Below, one piece after another: positions 1 to 7,119 of a stretch of 12,769 bases of DNA. This DNA comes from an uncultured Corynebacterium sp. (lineage in GTDB: Bacteria; Actinomycetota; Actinomycetes; Mycobacteriales; Mycobacteriaceae). Where the stretch lies: the NCBI GenBank assembly GCA_915275065.1, contig CAJZGD010000045.1, positions 1-12,769 of the forward strand. The letters are read 5' to 3'. Within the stretch, counting starts at the first letter, position 1. Each line of letters starts with the position of its first letter. The position numbers and the translations under genes were made by a program. Below the pieces are notes generated by a model. The model saw only the letters and a program-made list of their open reading frames with translations. It had not been told where the DNA came from and made no database searches.

Positions 1-711
1 GTGGGGCGCCGTGGCCGACCCGCCCTCGTCTATTATTCGCGGGTGCCGGATAACCGCGCTATCGCCTTGGAATACATCACTTTGGTGCGGGTTTTTGCCC
101 AATATTTGTCGGAAACCACCGACGACCCGCAGGCTGCCGCCTACGATATTGGCCGCACCTGGGCGAGGCAAATATCCACGGAACCATGTGACGAATCAGA
201 ACTCTTGGTTCGGCTGGCCCAAATGGGTTTCGACCCGGTCCCCGTCGAGGAATCACGCAACCAGGCAGATACCCAACTGGCTGCGCCGCTAGCCGAACAG
301 TCGGACACGCAGCAGCCTAAGGCACCAGGAACGGCAACCACGACGGATGGGATCGTCCCGGACCGCCACGGCCGCCCGATCATTAAGCTGCGCTCCTGCC
401 CATTCCTGCACCCACACAAGGACACTCCCGCCACAGTGTGTGACATTCACATGGGCATGCTTGCCGCCCGGACGGGCCCCGATGGGCAACATTTCACGCT
501 CACACCACACCATGGTGACGCCCTCTGCCACGTAATGGCCATCGATGATCACACACCTACCGCAAACACTGGCAATTCCCCACCATATAGCAGTAATCCC
601 AGCGACGTTGATACCTGCAATTTGCGAATTTTTGCTACAGAGAGCGGTAAGATAAAATCCGGCCATTCAGAGTCGTCCGATTCGGAAAAAACCACCGATA
701 ACCACCGATAA
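1..711 (+). CDS. Cys-rich winged-HTH transcriptional regulator, ArnR-like (5' partial)
   Basis: C-terminal 236 codons of a regulator whose start and most of whose HTH lie left of the window. The first visible residues (GRRGRP) match the wing of the second regulator at 2412-3137 (GRGRP), so the GTG at base 1 is an internal Val codon and not a start. Parallel segments run through both proteins: RVPDNRAIALEY against RIPNNKTIADQY, and MGFDP in each. The sensory part has CPF (visible residue C133), CDIHMGM (C147, H150) and a later C176, a spaced Cys/His set typical of actinobacterial COG2345-type regulators that bind a metal or Fe-S cluster. Compared with the second regulator it has a longer polar linker (about residues 83-126) and an extra tail of about 55 hydrophilic residues. 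It ends 48 bases before the transporter ATG and is probably co-transcribed with it. ArnR-like function (nitrate/NO-responsive repression) is inferred from family features and context only. Confidence 0.8.
   Translation: MGRRGRPALVYYSRVPDNRAIALEYITLVRVFAQYLSETTDDPQAAAYDIGRTWARQISTEPCDESELLVRLAQMGFDPVPVEESRNQADTQLAAPLAEQSDTQQPKAPGTATTTDGIVPDRHGRPIIKLRSCPFLHPHKDTPATVCDIHMGMLAARTGPDGQHFTLTPHHGDALCHVMAIDDHTPTANTGNSPPYSSNPSDVDTCNLRIFATESGKIKSGHSESSDSEKTTDNHR
691..710. repeat. 10-bp perfect tandem duplication
   Basis: The unit accaccgata occurs twice back to back. It covers the last codons (TTDNHR) and the stop of the left regulator, the final a of the TAA being base 711. Because 10 is not a multiple of 3, gain or loss of a copy would change the C-terminus and the stop. 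It looks like a small slippage duplication; no regulatory role is visible. Confidence 0.6.
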
Positions 712-759
712 CACATCCAAAAGTTTTTCTTATCCACTCCGTTTCAATTGAGAGGTCTC

Positions 760-2085
760 ATGCTGACAGAAGTCCCTCCCATTCACGACACCGGGAAGGG
801 CGCCGGCCGCGTCCTTACCATGTCGTCTATAGCGTTTACCCTCATGTTTGCCGTATGGCTCATGTTCGGTATTCTTGGCGTTCCCATTCAAAAGGAACTA
901 GCACTCACCGATGAACAACTATCGTGGATTTCCGCGCTAGCGGTGTTGAATGGCTCCATGTGGCGACTGCCGGCTGGTATCCTCACCGACCGGATTGGTG
1001 GCCGCAAAATCACCATTGTCGTGCTCTTCCTCACCGCCATCCCAGCATTCCTGGTTTCCCAGGCCAATAGCTACATCACGGTACTAGCACTCGCCTTCCT
1101 TGTTGGTTTCGCCGGTAACCTTTTCTCTGTGGGGACGGCCTGGAACTCTGCCTGGTTCGGGAAGGAACGTCAAGGCCTGGCATTGGGGATCTTCGGCGCC
1201 GGCAATGTGGGCGCGTCGGTCACGAAATTTATTGGCCCGCCGCTGATCGCCGCCACCGCCGGTGCTACCTACGCTTTTGGTATTCAGGGTGGATGGCGAC
1301 TCATCCCCGTCATCTACGCCGTGCTCCTTATTATCGTGGGCATTCTCACCCTCATCATCGTGCCGAAGAATGACCGGGCACCGGGCACCTCCAAGCCGAT
1401 TTCGGAAATGCTGCAACCGCTACGACACATCCGCGTCTGGCGGTTCTCACTCTATTATGTGACTGTCTTCGGCGCCTATGTGGCGCTTTCCGCCTGGCTA
1501 CCAAAATATTACGTGGATAATTTCGATGTAAGCCTCACCACCGCAGGCTTATTGACGGCCACATATATTTTCCCGGCATCCCTACTGCGACCCCTGGGCG
1601 GCTGGATGTCGGACCGGTGGGGGGCGCGAAGGGTCATGTATGCCACCTTTGGGATCATGCTGATTACTAGTGGGATTCTCACCATGCCTGACGGCCATAT
1701 CACCATTTACCACCCAGATGGCAGTGAATCCGATCTCATGTTCTATGAGATTTCGTTGCCGTTCTTCGTGCTCCTCGTGTTTATTTTGGGCTGCGCCATG
1801 GGCTTTGGTAAGGCCGCCGTCTATAAGCACATACCCGACTATTTCCCGGACAATGTGGGGTCCGTGGGCGGCCTGGTGGGCATGCTTGGTGGCCTGGGTG
1901 GTTTTATCCTGCCGCCACTTTTCGCATACACCAAGACCTGGTCTGGCTTCCCCAGCTCAACGTTCTTCTGCATCTTTGTGTTGGTGGCGATTTCCTTCGC
2001 CTGGATGCATCTGACGGTGTATCGCTTGATGCATAGGGCAACGCCGAAACTAGCTCGGGAAATTGAGGAGCCTGTCAACGCATAA
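760..2085 (+). CDS. narK: NNP-family MFS nitrate/nitrite transporter (NarK-like)
   Basis: Twelve-helix major facilitator of the nitrate/nitrite porter (NNP) family, acting in the plasma membrane in nitrate uptake and/or nitrite export. Numbered from the ATG at 760 (441 aa, the usual NarK size), the two substrate-binding arginines are present: R69 in WRLPAG (TM2) and R277 in LLRPLGGWMSDRWGARR (TM8). The Gly-rich NNP signature around TM5 runs from about residue 119 to 160 (GNLFSVGTAWNSAWFGKERQ onward), and the TM11 signature from 350 to 386 (GKAAVYKHIPDYF, then GLVG and GGLGGF). An in-frame TTG at 748 would add four residues, but it overlaps the ribosome-binding site GAGAGG (750-755), so ATG 760 is preferred. 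The gene lies between two Cys-rich regulators and no reductase gene is in the window. C. glutamicum NarK is the obvious model. Direction of transport and orthology are not settled by sequence, and a second NarK paralogue is possible. Confidence 0.85.
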   Translation: MLTEVPPIHDTGKGAGRVLTMSSIAFTLMFAVWLMFGILGVPIQKELALTDEQLSWISALAVLNGSMWRLPAGILTDRIGGRKITIVVLFLTAIPAFLVSQANSYITVLALAFLVGFAGNLFSVGTAWNSAWFGKERQGLALGIFGAGNVGASVTKFIGPPLIAATAGATYAFGIQGGWRLIPVIYAVLLIIVGILTLIIVPKNDRAPGTSKPISEMLQPLRHIRVWRFSLYYVTVFGAYVALSAWLPKYYVDNFDVSLTTAGLLTATYIFPASLLRPLGGWMSDRWGARRVMYATFGIMLITSGILTMPDGHITIYHPDGSESDLMFYEISLPFFVLLVFILGCAMGFGKAAVYKHIPDYFPDNVGSVGGLVGMLGGLGGFILPPLFAYTKTWSGFPSSTFFCIFVLVAISFAWMHLTVYRLMHRATPKLAREIEEPVNA

Positions 2086-2411
2086 GCCATCACGTCACCG
2101 TAAAATCATTCACCACAATGGCGTAGCCGGATAATCAAAATACTTATGTGACTTGCATGCAGGCTCATAGGTTTCCCAGGATTCGCTGTGGTCAGCAATA
2201 TAATTTCAGGTATCTGCTACTGGTTTTACGGTGCATATTGAAATTGTAAGGCTTCCTAACTTATTAGTGGTGCCATAGTTTATTGGCGCCACTTTTAGAA
2301 ATTGTGTATGGTCTGTGAAGTAACTGGACAATCACGCCACATAGATATTCCGCTATCAACCTTGTTTTTGCTCCCAGCCGTACCATTGCCAGGAAAGCCA
2401 TTACCCCGCCT
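2086..2411 (+). promoter_or_regulatory. AT-rich gap with -10 box and hairpin upstream of second regulator
   Basis: This is 326 bases with no credible gene. A perfect TATAAT -10 hexamer is at 2199-2204, with no recognisable -35, as is common in corynebacteria. Transcription from it would start near 2211 and give a leader of about 200 bases. A hairpin at 2266-2293 followed by a short T-run lies inside that leader. A weak Shine-Dalgarno (AGGAAAG, 2391-2397) stands 14 bases before the ATG at 2412, further away than usual. The promoter call is tentative. Confidence 0.4.
2266..2296 (+). terminator. Hairpin with short T-run (terminator, attenuator or operator)
   Basis: AGTGGTGCC (2266-2274) pairs with GGCGCCACT (2285-2293). 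This makes a 9-bp stem with one G·U pair and a 10-base loop, followed by TTTT when the stem's last T is counted (2293-2296). It is a plausible weak intrinsic terminator for the upstream transporter transcript, though 180 bases past its stop. It also lies downstream of the TATAAT at 2199, so it could be a leader attenuator or a regulator-binding dyad. Confidence 0.45.
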
Positions 2412-3137
2412 ATGATTCATCCGCCCCGCCCCCGCCCAGTGACCGAGCTGTTTCCCGAGTCTCTGCGGCTAAGCCCCAAACAGCGCGCAGTACTTGATGC
2501 CCTCGATGCGTTTCCCAATGGCGCCAAGGTGGGTGAGATCGCCAAAGCTCTTGGCATGCATACTAATACTGCCCGTGGGCATTTAGAGGAGCTGGTGGCC
2601 ATGAAGGCAGTTTTTGCGGTTGCGGCACCCACCGCCGGCCGGGGCCGCCCACAATTAATCTATAAGCTGCGTATCCCAAATAATAAAACTATTGCCGACC
2701 AGTACCTGGCGTTGATTAATATTATGGCGCACCATCTCGAAGAAAATGCGGGTAGCCATGCCAAGCAATTAGCGCAGCAGATTGGGCGGGAGGCCGGGGC
2801 GCGGCTTATCGACGAGGGGTTCAGTTCTGCCAATATCCAAGAGGCGGTGGATGCCCTGTGTAAGCACCTGCGGGATATGGGTTTCGACCCGGAAGTCATT
2901 ACCACCACCACAAACTCCCACAAGAAGCGGGTTGACGTGTGCATGCATTCCTGCCCGTTTGTGAGCAAGGATGGGGAGCTGAAAGATTTCGTGTGTGATG
3001 TGCATCAGGGCATGATGCAACACCATAAAGACCTCTCCCCACTGCATATTGACCTGCAGCCACTCCTGGCCGACGGCAAATGCATGGTGTCAATCTCGGA
3101 GGTTGATGAGGATGAATCGATCAACGATGAGCAATGA
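2412..3137 (+). CDS. Winged-HTH regulator with Cys-rich sensory domain, ArnR-like
   Basis: Complete 241-aa DNA-binding regulator. Residues 20-85 form an ArsR/MarR-like winged helix: LSPKQRAVLDALDAFPNGAK, then VGEIAKALGMHTNTARGHLE as helix-turn-helix, then the wing GRGRPQLIYKL. A helical middle (about 90-160) probably dimerises. The C-terminal sensor has C177 and C181 (CMHSC), then C195-D-V-H198-x-G-M, then C224, enough for three or four ligands to an Fe-S cluster or metal. C150 is also present. Family members of this layout are redox, NO or iron-sulfur responsive. The position next to a NarK-like gene and close to thrB matches my recollection of arnR in C. glutamicum, a repressor of narKGHJI and hmp, but orthology needs an alignment. 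ATG 2412 is kept as start; GTG 2439 is an in-frame alternative without a ribosome-binding site. The left regulator (1-711) is a diverged paralogue. Confidence 0.85.
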   Translation: MIHPPRPRPVTELFPESLRLSPKQRAVLDALDAFPNGAKVGEIAKALGMHTNTARGHLEELVAMKAVFAVAAPTAGRGRPQLIYKLRIPNNKTIADQYLALINIMAHHLEENAGSHAKQLAQQIGREAGARLIDEGFSSANIQEAVDALCKHLRDMGFDPEVITTTTNSHKKRVDVCMHSCPFVSKDGELKDFVCDVHQGMMQHHKDLSPLHIDLQPLLADGKCMVSISEVDEDESINDEQ

Positions 3138-3167
3138 AAAGCTCACCGGCTAGTTTCCATTAAAGTC

Positions 3168-3185
3168 ATGGTCAGACCATTTTTT
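3168..3185. promoter_or_regulatory. Palindrome TGGTCAGACCA followed by T-run
   Basis: ATGGTC-A-GACCAT (3168-3180) is a perfect 13-bp dyad whose core (3169-3179) fits TGGTnnnACCA, the pattern bound by FadR-subfamily GntR regulators, including corynebacterial LldR as I recall it. A run of T follows directly (3180-3185), so it could instead fold as a very short terminator (5-bp stem, 3-base loop) for the regulator ending at 3137. It lies 122 bases upstream of the membrane-protein ATG. Either reading is possible; the short stem makes a terminator the weaker one. Confidence 0.4.
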
Positions 3186-3301
3186 AGTGATTTTTTGGTT
3201 AGCATGTAGGGAAAAGAGTTATCGCCCCATGGTGACGAATGCTGGTTTTCATTGCACCGTCACTAGTGCTACTGAAACTTGCTTAAGGAACCCCGGAAAC
3301 C

Positions 3302-4303
3302 ATGACCACTCGTGACGTCACATCGGCATCCCGAAACTTACTGATTATTTATTGGATAGTCTCCGCGTTCTGCTCCTACCAGCTTGGGATGGCACTGCGA
3401 GCCGCCACGAATCTTGTCGGCTTTGCGACGTTTTATCTGGAGTTCATGGCCCTCGTGTTGAGCCCAATCTTCATGGCATCGTCCCTAGTGCTGTGCACGT
3501 TTCCAGAGCACACCCCACACGTCTGGCGGAAAATCCGCATCCCCACCATCCTCATCTGGGTCATTGTCACCATAGAGGTGTGGCTTATGGACGATGGTGA
3601 CGCGGCCCGTGATTACCCCAACCCGTTCATGTCCCTGGTCAATAGGCACATAGGGGGCGACCCAGAAAGAACGTATCTCCTGGTGGCCGGCGTGTTCTTC
3701 ATCATTGCCGTCGCATGCTATGTCACGATCTTTGTCATCGGTATGCGGACGCGGTCACACACCGACCCAGAAACCCAGAAAGCTCCGCCGCCACCACCTC
3801 GTGCGGAACAATCCGATATTTACCCCTGGTCCGGCCGACGCTTCATAGAAATTGCCCCAAGGACAGGGAAAATGGCACCACGAGACGAACGAATTCCCAG
3901 CACCCTACTATGGATAGGATTATCCTTCACGGTGCCATTCGGGATCATACTGCTGCTTGGTATCATGTCGGATCCAGACGGAACCGCATGGCTGATGCTG
4001 GGAAGTTTCATCATGTATTTTACGACCTTCCCCCTCCTGCTTCTCAGCTTTGTTTTCCTCGCATACCCCAAGGATCAACGACTCTTTCCGCACGCAAAGG
4101 CGCCATTCATCGGTTTTTGGATCATGGCGGCGCTGGCGATAACCACATGGATGATTCCACGGATAGCGTTCATCCATGCCACCAATGCCCAAACCAGGTT
4201 CTTCGATTACACCACCGCATTCCTAGTGGTCATCACGCTGGGGTTTTGGCTCTGGCTGTTAGGCACTGGGGGAACGCTACGCGGCCGATCGCACTCCGCC
4301 TGA
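3302..4303 (+). CDS. Eight-helix membrane protein of unknown function
   Basis: A 333-aa integral membrane protein of no family I recognise. Hydrophobic segments lie at about residues 12-30, 38-66, 80-96, 124-148, 200-222, 228-254, 267-290 and 303-322. A polar linker with five consecutive prolines (APPPPPRAEQ, about 161-170) separates helices 4 and 5. The two four-helix halves look related. P55, P68, P81, W86 and W94 in the first half are matched by P244, P256, P268, W273 and W283 in the second, with FPEH and YPKD at the same loop, which suggests an internal duplication. There is no ATP-binding, catalytic or transporter signature, and few Cys or His for a cofactor. The start has AAGGAA (3285-3290) 11 bases upstream. 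It follows the ArnR-like regulator on the same strand after 164 bases, so a shared nitrate or NO context is possible but unproven. It converges with the 143-aa gene, the two stops being 19 bases apart. Confidence 0.75.
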   Translation: MTTRDVTSASRNLLIIYWIVSAFCSYQLGMALRAATNLVGFATFYLEFMALVLSPIFMASSLVLCTFPEHTPHVWRKIRIPTILIWVIVTIEVWLMDDGDAARDYPNPFMSLVNRHIGGDPERTYLLVAGVFFIIAVACYVTIFVIGMRTRSHTDPETQKAPPPPPRAEQSDIYPWSGRRFIEIAPRTGKMAPRDERIPSTLLWIGLSFTVPFGIILLLGIMSDPDGTAWLMLGSFIMYFTTFPLLLLSFVFLAYPKDQRLFPHAKAPFIGFWIMAALAITTWMIPRIAFIHATNAQTRFFDYTTAFLVVITLGFWLWLLGTGGTLRGRSHSA

Positions 4304-4322
4304 CCAGGCGTCGACAAGCAAA

Positions 4323-4754
4323 TTAATGTTGCATGACCCACTGGGACGAATTGGCTGCCTGCACAAAATTATAGGTTTGCTCGCCTTCGATAATGAGGAC
4401 CTTCGCCCCACCCGGAAGATTCTCGCACAAATCAATGCGCTGCCGCTGGTATTCGTGGGGTTCAGCCTTACCCTGCGCCACCGACACCAGAGTATTATTG
4501 CCATCCTTCGGGGCGGCAACATTACCCGTCACATTCTGCCCCAGGGCCAGCGTGATGTCTGCCTGCTCAGCGCCCGGGCACACCACCACAAACCTGTCGG
4601 CATCGGTAAACACCGATTTGAAGGTGAGCGAGGTTTTCTCCGCCCGCTGGCTTAAATATTGTTGCAATGGGTCACGGCCGCTGAACGCCCACACCGCAAC
4701 GCCAATCACCACCACTACGATGGCAACCACTGCTATCAATATTTTCTTTATCAT
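4323..4754 (-). CDS. Small membrane-anchored extracytoplasmic protein, unknown function
   Basis: A 143-aa protein with a short basic N-terminus (MIKK) and one strongly hydrophobic segment (about residues 5-24). A globular polar domain of about 115 residues follows and should face outward. There is no lipobox cysteine or clear signal-peptidase site, so a signal anchor is more likely than a lipoprotein. Two cysteines (C59 in VVVCPG, C110 in DLCENLPGG) could form a disulfide outside the cell. Its ATG overlaps the thrB stop in an ATGA (4751-4754), so it is likely translated by coupling to thrB and is the last gene of the block. I do not recognise a family, and membership of the operon does not by itself imply a role in threonine synthesis. 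Confidence 0.75.
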   Translation of the reverse strand: MIKKILIAVVAIVVVVIGVAVWAFSGRDPLQQYLSQRAEKTSLTFKSVFTDADRFVVVCPGAEQADITLALGQNVTGNVAAPKDGNNTLVSVAQGKAEPHEYQRQRIDLCENLPGGAKVLIIEGEQTYNFVQAANSSQWVMQH

Positions 4755-5677
4755 TTGTTCACAACCACCTTCACTGGTTTCGCCACATCGAGATGATACA
4801 CAGTCAACCCGGCTTCCCGTGCCTCACCCAAAATGGTCTCATCAATAGGTTCGGTCGATAGCACCATGACGGTGGGGCCCGCGCCAGATAAATATGCAGC
4901 ATAGCCGCGATTCCGCAACCGATTCACCCATTCCGCGGTGATTGGCAACACATCCGCCCGGTAAGGTTGGTGCAGGCGGTCCCGAGTGCCCTCCCACAAT
5001 AATTCCGGGTGGTGCTGCAACGCCACCGTCATCACCGCACAGCGGGACACATTAAACCGGGCATCCAAGTGGGTCACATCCGACGGCAGCACCCGCCGCA
5101 CCGCCTCGGTGGAGGCGTGAAAACTCGGCACCAACGCGGTCGCAAGAATGTTCGGATGAACCGGGATTCCTACCGCCTTATACTGTGGTTCCGTGCGACC
5201 ATCGACGGGAATCTCCGTCCACGACACCACCGCATCCCCCAACACAGAGGCGGCGGCATTATCCGGGTGCCCCTCAAACGCGGACGAAAGCTGCACCACC
5301 TGTGCATCATCGAGCGGAAAGCCGCACAGCCCATTCGCGGCCGCCACCCCAGCCACCGCCGCCGCCGCCGACGAACCCAAACCCCGAGACTGCGGAATCA
5401 CATTATGGCACACCACCCGCAACCCCGGCGCGATAGCGTCGCAGGCTTTCAGGCCGGTGCGAAGCGCCTTGACCACCAGGTGGGAGCCGTCGAGCGGGAG
5501 TTCGCCGTGGCCCTCGCCGAAAACCTCAACTTCGAGGCCTGCGGGGGTTACCTCAACTTCCACAGTGTCGTAGAGGGCAAGAGCAAGGCCAAGCGTGTCG
5601 AAGCCGGGCCCGAGATTAGCGGACGAGGCGGGGACGGTGACGGTCACTTTGGTGCCAACGGGGAGTTCGGTGGGCAT
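4751..5677 (-). CDS. thrB: Homoserine kinase
   Basis: Homoserine kinase (EC 2.7.1.39), a cytosolic GHMP-family enzyme that phosphorylates L-homoserine with ATP to O-phospho-L-homoserine, the substrate of threonine synthase. At 308 aa it is full length. The N-terminal substrate motif VPASSANLGPGFDTLGLAL spans residues 15-33, the ATP-binding loop P-x3-GLGSSAAA covers 95-105, EGHPDN is at 135-140, and the C-terminal GHMP motif LSGAGPT is at 263-269. The ATG at 5677 has AAGGA about 8 bases upstream. It follows hom by 42 bases, as in the known hom-thrB operon of corynebacteria, and its stop overlaps the next start. No threonine synthase gene is in the window; in C. glutamicum thrC is also unlinked. 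Confidence 0.96.
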   Translation of the reverse strand: MPTELPVGTKVTVTVPASSANLGPGFDTLGLALALYDTVEVEVTPAGLEVEVFGEGHGELPLDGSHLVVKALRTGLKACDAIAPGLRVVCHNVIPQSRGLGSSAAAAVAGVAAANGLCGFPLDDAQVVQLSSAFEGHPDNAAASVLGDAVVSWTEIPVDGRTEPQYKAVGIPVHPNILATALVPSFHASTEAVRRVLPSDVTHLDARFNVSRCAVMTVALQHHPELLWEGTRDRLHQPYRADVLPITAEWVNRLRNRGYAAYLSGAGPTVMVLSTEPIDETILGEAREAGLTVYHLDVAKPVKVVVNK

Positions 5678-5719
5678 GGTGGGGTCCTTATCGTTGTGAG
5701 CTCTGATTGATTGCCGGTG

Positions 5720-7057
5720 TTATTCGCCAACCATGCGGATGACCGAGTTGACCTTGATGACGGACGGGGCGTCCTTGAGGGCTTCGACGGTGGCGCTCAG
5801 GTCGGATTCTTTGGCTTCGTGGGTCATGACCAGGAGTCGGGCGTTCTTTTCAGTGCCTTCTTCCTGGCGGACGGTACGGAGCGAAATGCCGTGGGCGGCG
5901 AAGATTTTGGTGAGTTCGGCAAGCACCCCAATGATGTCGACGACGGTCATGTCGATGTGGAATCGGGTGGGGACGTCACCAAAGTTGGCAATGGGCAGGT
6001 TGGCGTAGGTGGATTCGCCGGGGGCGCGGCCGCCGAATACCTTGTTCCGGCCGGCGCCCACAATGTCGCCGAGGACGGCGGATGCGGTGGGGTTCCCGCC
6101 GGCACCATTGCCGTAGAACATGAGCCGGCCGGCAGCTTCAGCTTCGACGAAGATAGCGTTGAAGCTTTTGTGCACGTTGGCCAGGGGATGGTTGCGGGGC
6201 ACGAGGGTGGGGTGGACGCGGGCGGCGATGGACTCGTGCCCGGCCTCGTCCTTGAGCCGGTCGCAGATCGCAAGGAGCTTAATGGTGTAGCCCGCGATCT
6301 TGGCGGCCTGAATGTCGTGGGCGGTGACGCCCGTGATGCCCTCGCAGTGCACATCGTCGGCGGTGACGCGGGTGTGGAAAGCAAGAGACGCAAGGATGGC
6401 GGCTTTGGATGCGGCGTCGTAGCCTTCGACATCGGCGGTGGGGTCGGCTTCGGCGTAGCCGAGTCGGGTGGCCTCGGCGAGCATGTCGTCGTAGGATGCG
6501 CCGGTGGAGTCCATGGCATCGAGGATGAAGTTGGTGGTGCCGTTGACGATGCCAGCAACGGATTGGACCTGGTCACCGGCGAGGGAGCGGCGGAGCGGCC
6601 CAACAACGGGAATGGCCGCAGCAACGGCGGCTTCGAAGTAGAGGTCGACACCGGCCTGGTCGGCGGCTTCGGCGAGCTCGGCGGAGTGAGCCGCGACGAG
6701 GGCCTTGTTGGCGGTGATAACGGATTTGCCACTGCGGAGGGCACTGAGCACGAGTTCGCGCGGGTAGTCGATGCCACCGATGACTTCGACCACGAGGTCT
6801 ACGTCGTCGCGTTTGATGAGGCTGCGGGCATCGTCGGTGAGGAGCCCCAGTTCGTCGGCGAGGGTGCCGACGTGTTTTTCCTTGTTGGACACGGCCACGC
6901 CGCGGACTTCGAGCGGGCCGCCGGTGCGGTGGGCGAACTCGTCGGCGTTTTCCACCATAAGGCGGAGCACTTGGGAGCCGACGGTGCCGTAGCCGAGAAT
7001 AGCGATGCCGACGGTGGATCCTGCGCCTTTGCCGGGGTTGAAGGTGGTGGGGGTCAT
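5720..7057 (-). CDS. hom: Homoserine dehydrogenase
   Basis: Homoserine dehydrogenase (EC 1.1.1.3) reduces L-aspartate-4-semialdehyde to L-homoserine with NAD(P)H, the branch point of lysine against threonine/methionine/isoleucine. At 445 aa it is the same size as the C. glutamicum enzyme as I recall it. The Rossmann motif is GYGTVGS (residues 22-28), followed by TANKAL (115-120) and NGTTNFIL (172-179). The catalytic-domain signature YAEADPTADVEGYDAASK runs 201-218. The C-terminal ACT domain begins near residue 355 (MTVVDIIGVLAELTKIFAA, then VRQEEG), the module through which threonine feedback inhibition acts in this family. It is monofunctional, without a fused aspartokinase. The ATG at 7057 has AAGGAG about 10 bases upstream. 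It lies 62 bases after lysA; I see no terminator and no convincing promoter in that gap, though an independent hom promoter is known in relatives. Confidence 0.96.
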   Translation of the reverse strand: MTPTTFNPGKGAGSTVGIAILGYGTVGSQVLRLMVENADEFAHRTGGPLEVRGVAVSNKEKHVGTLADELGLLTDDARSLIKRDDVDLVVEVIGGIDYPRELVLSALRSGKSVITANKALVAAHSAELAEAADQAGVDLYFEAAVAAAIPVVGPLRRSLAGDQVQSVAGIVNGTTNFILDAMDSTGASYDDMLAEATRLGYAEADPTADVEGYDAASKAAILASLAFHTRVTADDVHCEGITGVTAHDIQAAKIAGYTIKLLAICDRLKDEAGHESIAARVHPTLVPRNHPLANVHKSFNAIFVEAEAAGRLMFYGNGAGGNPTASAVLGDIVGAGRNKVFGGRAPGESTYANLPIANFGDVPTRFHIDMTVVDIIGVLAELTKIFAAHGISLRTVRQEEGTEKNARLLVMTHEAKESDLSATVEALKDAPSVIKVNSVIRMVGE

Positions 7058-7119
7058 GGTTTTGTGCTCCTTGATGGGTTGTGGTTAGTTATGCTTTGCG
7101 ACGCCAGCCTGGTCGGGGG

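Noticed and set aside
748..759. TTG start for the transporter, four codons before the ATG
   Set aside because: The TTG overlaps the GAGAGG ribosome-binding site that serves the ATG at 760.
4297..4310. Small hairpin CGCCT-GACC-AGGCG at the convergent gene ends
   Set aside because: The stem is only 5 bp and has no T-run on either strand. It overlaps the stop of the membrane gene, so it is not convincing as a bidirectional terminator.
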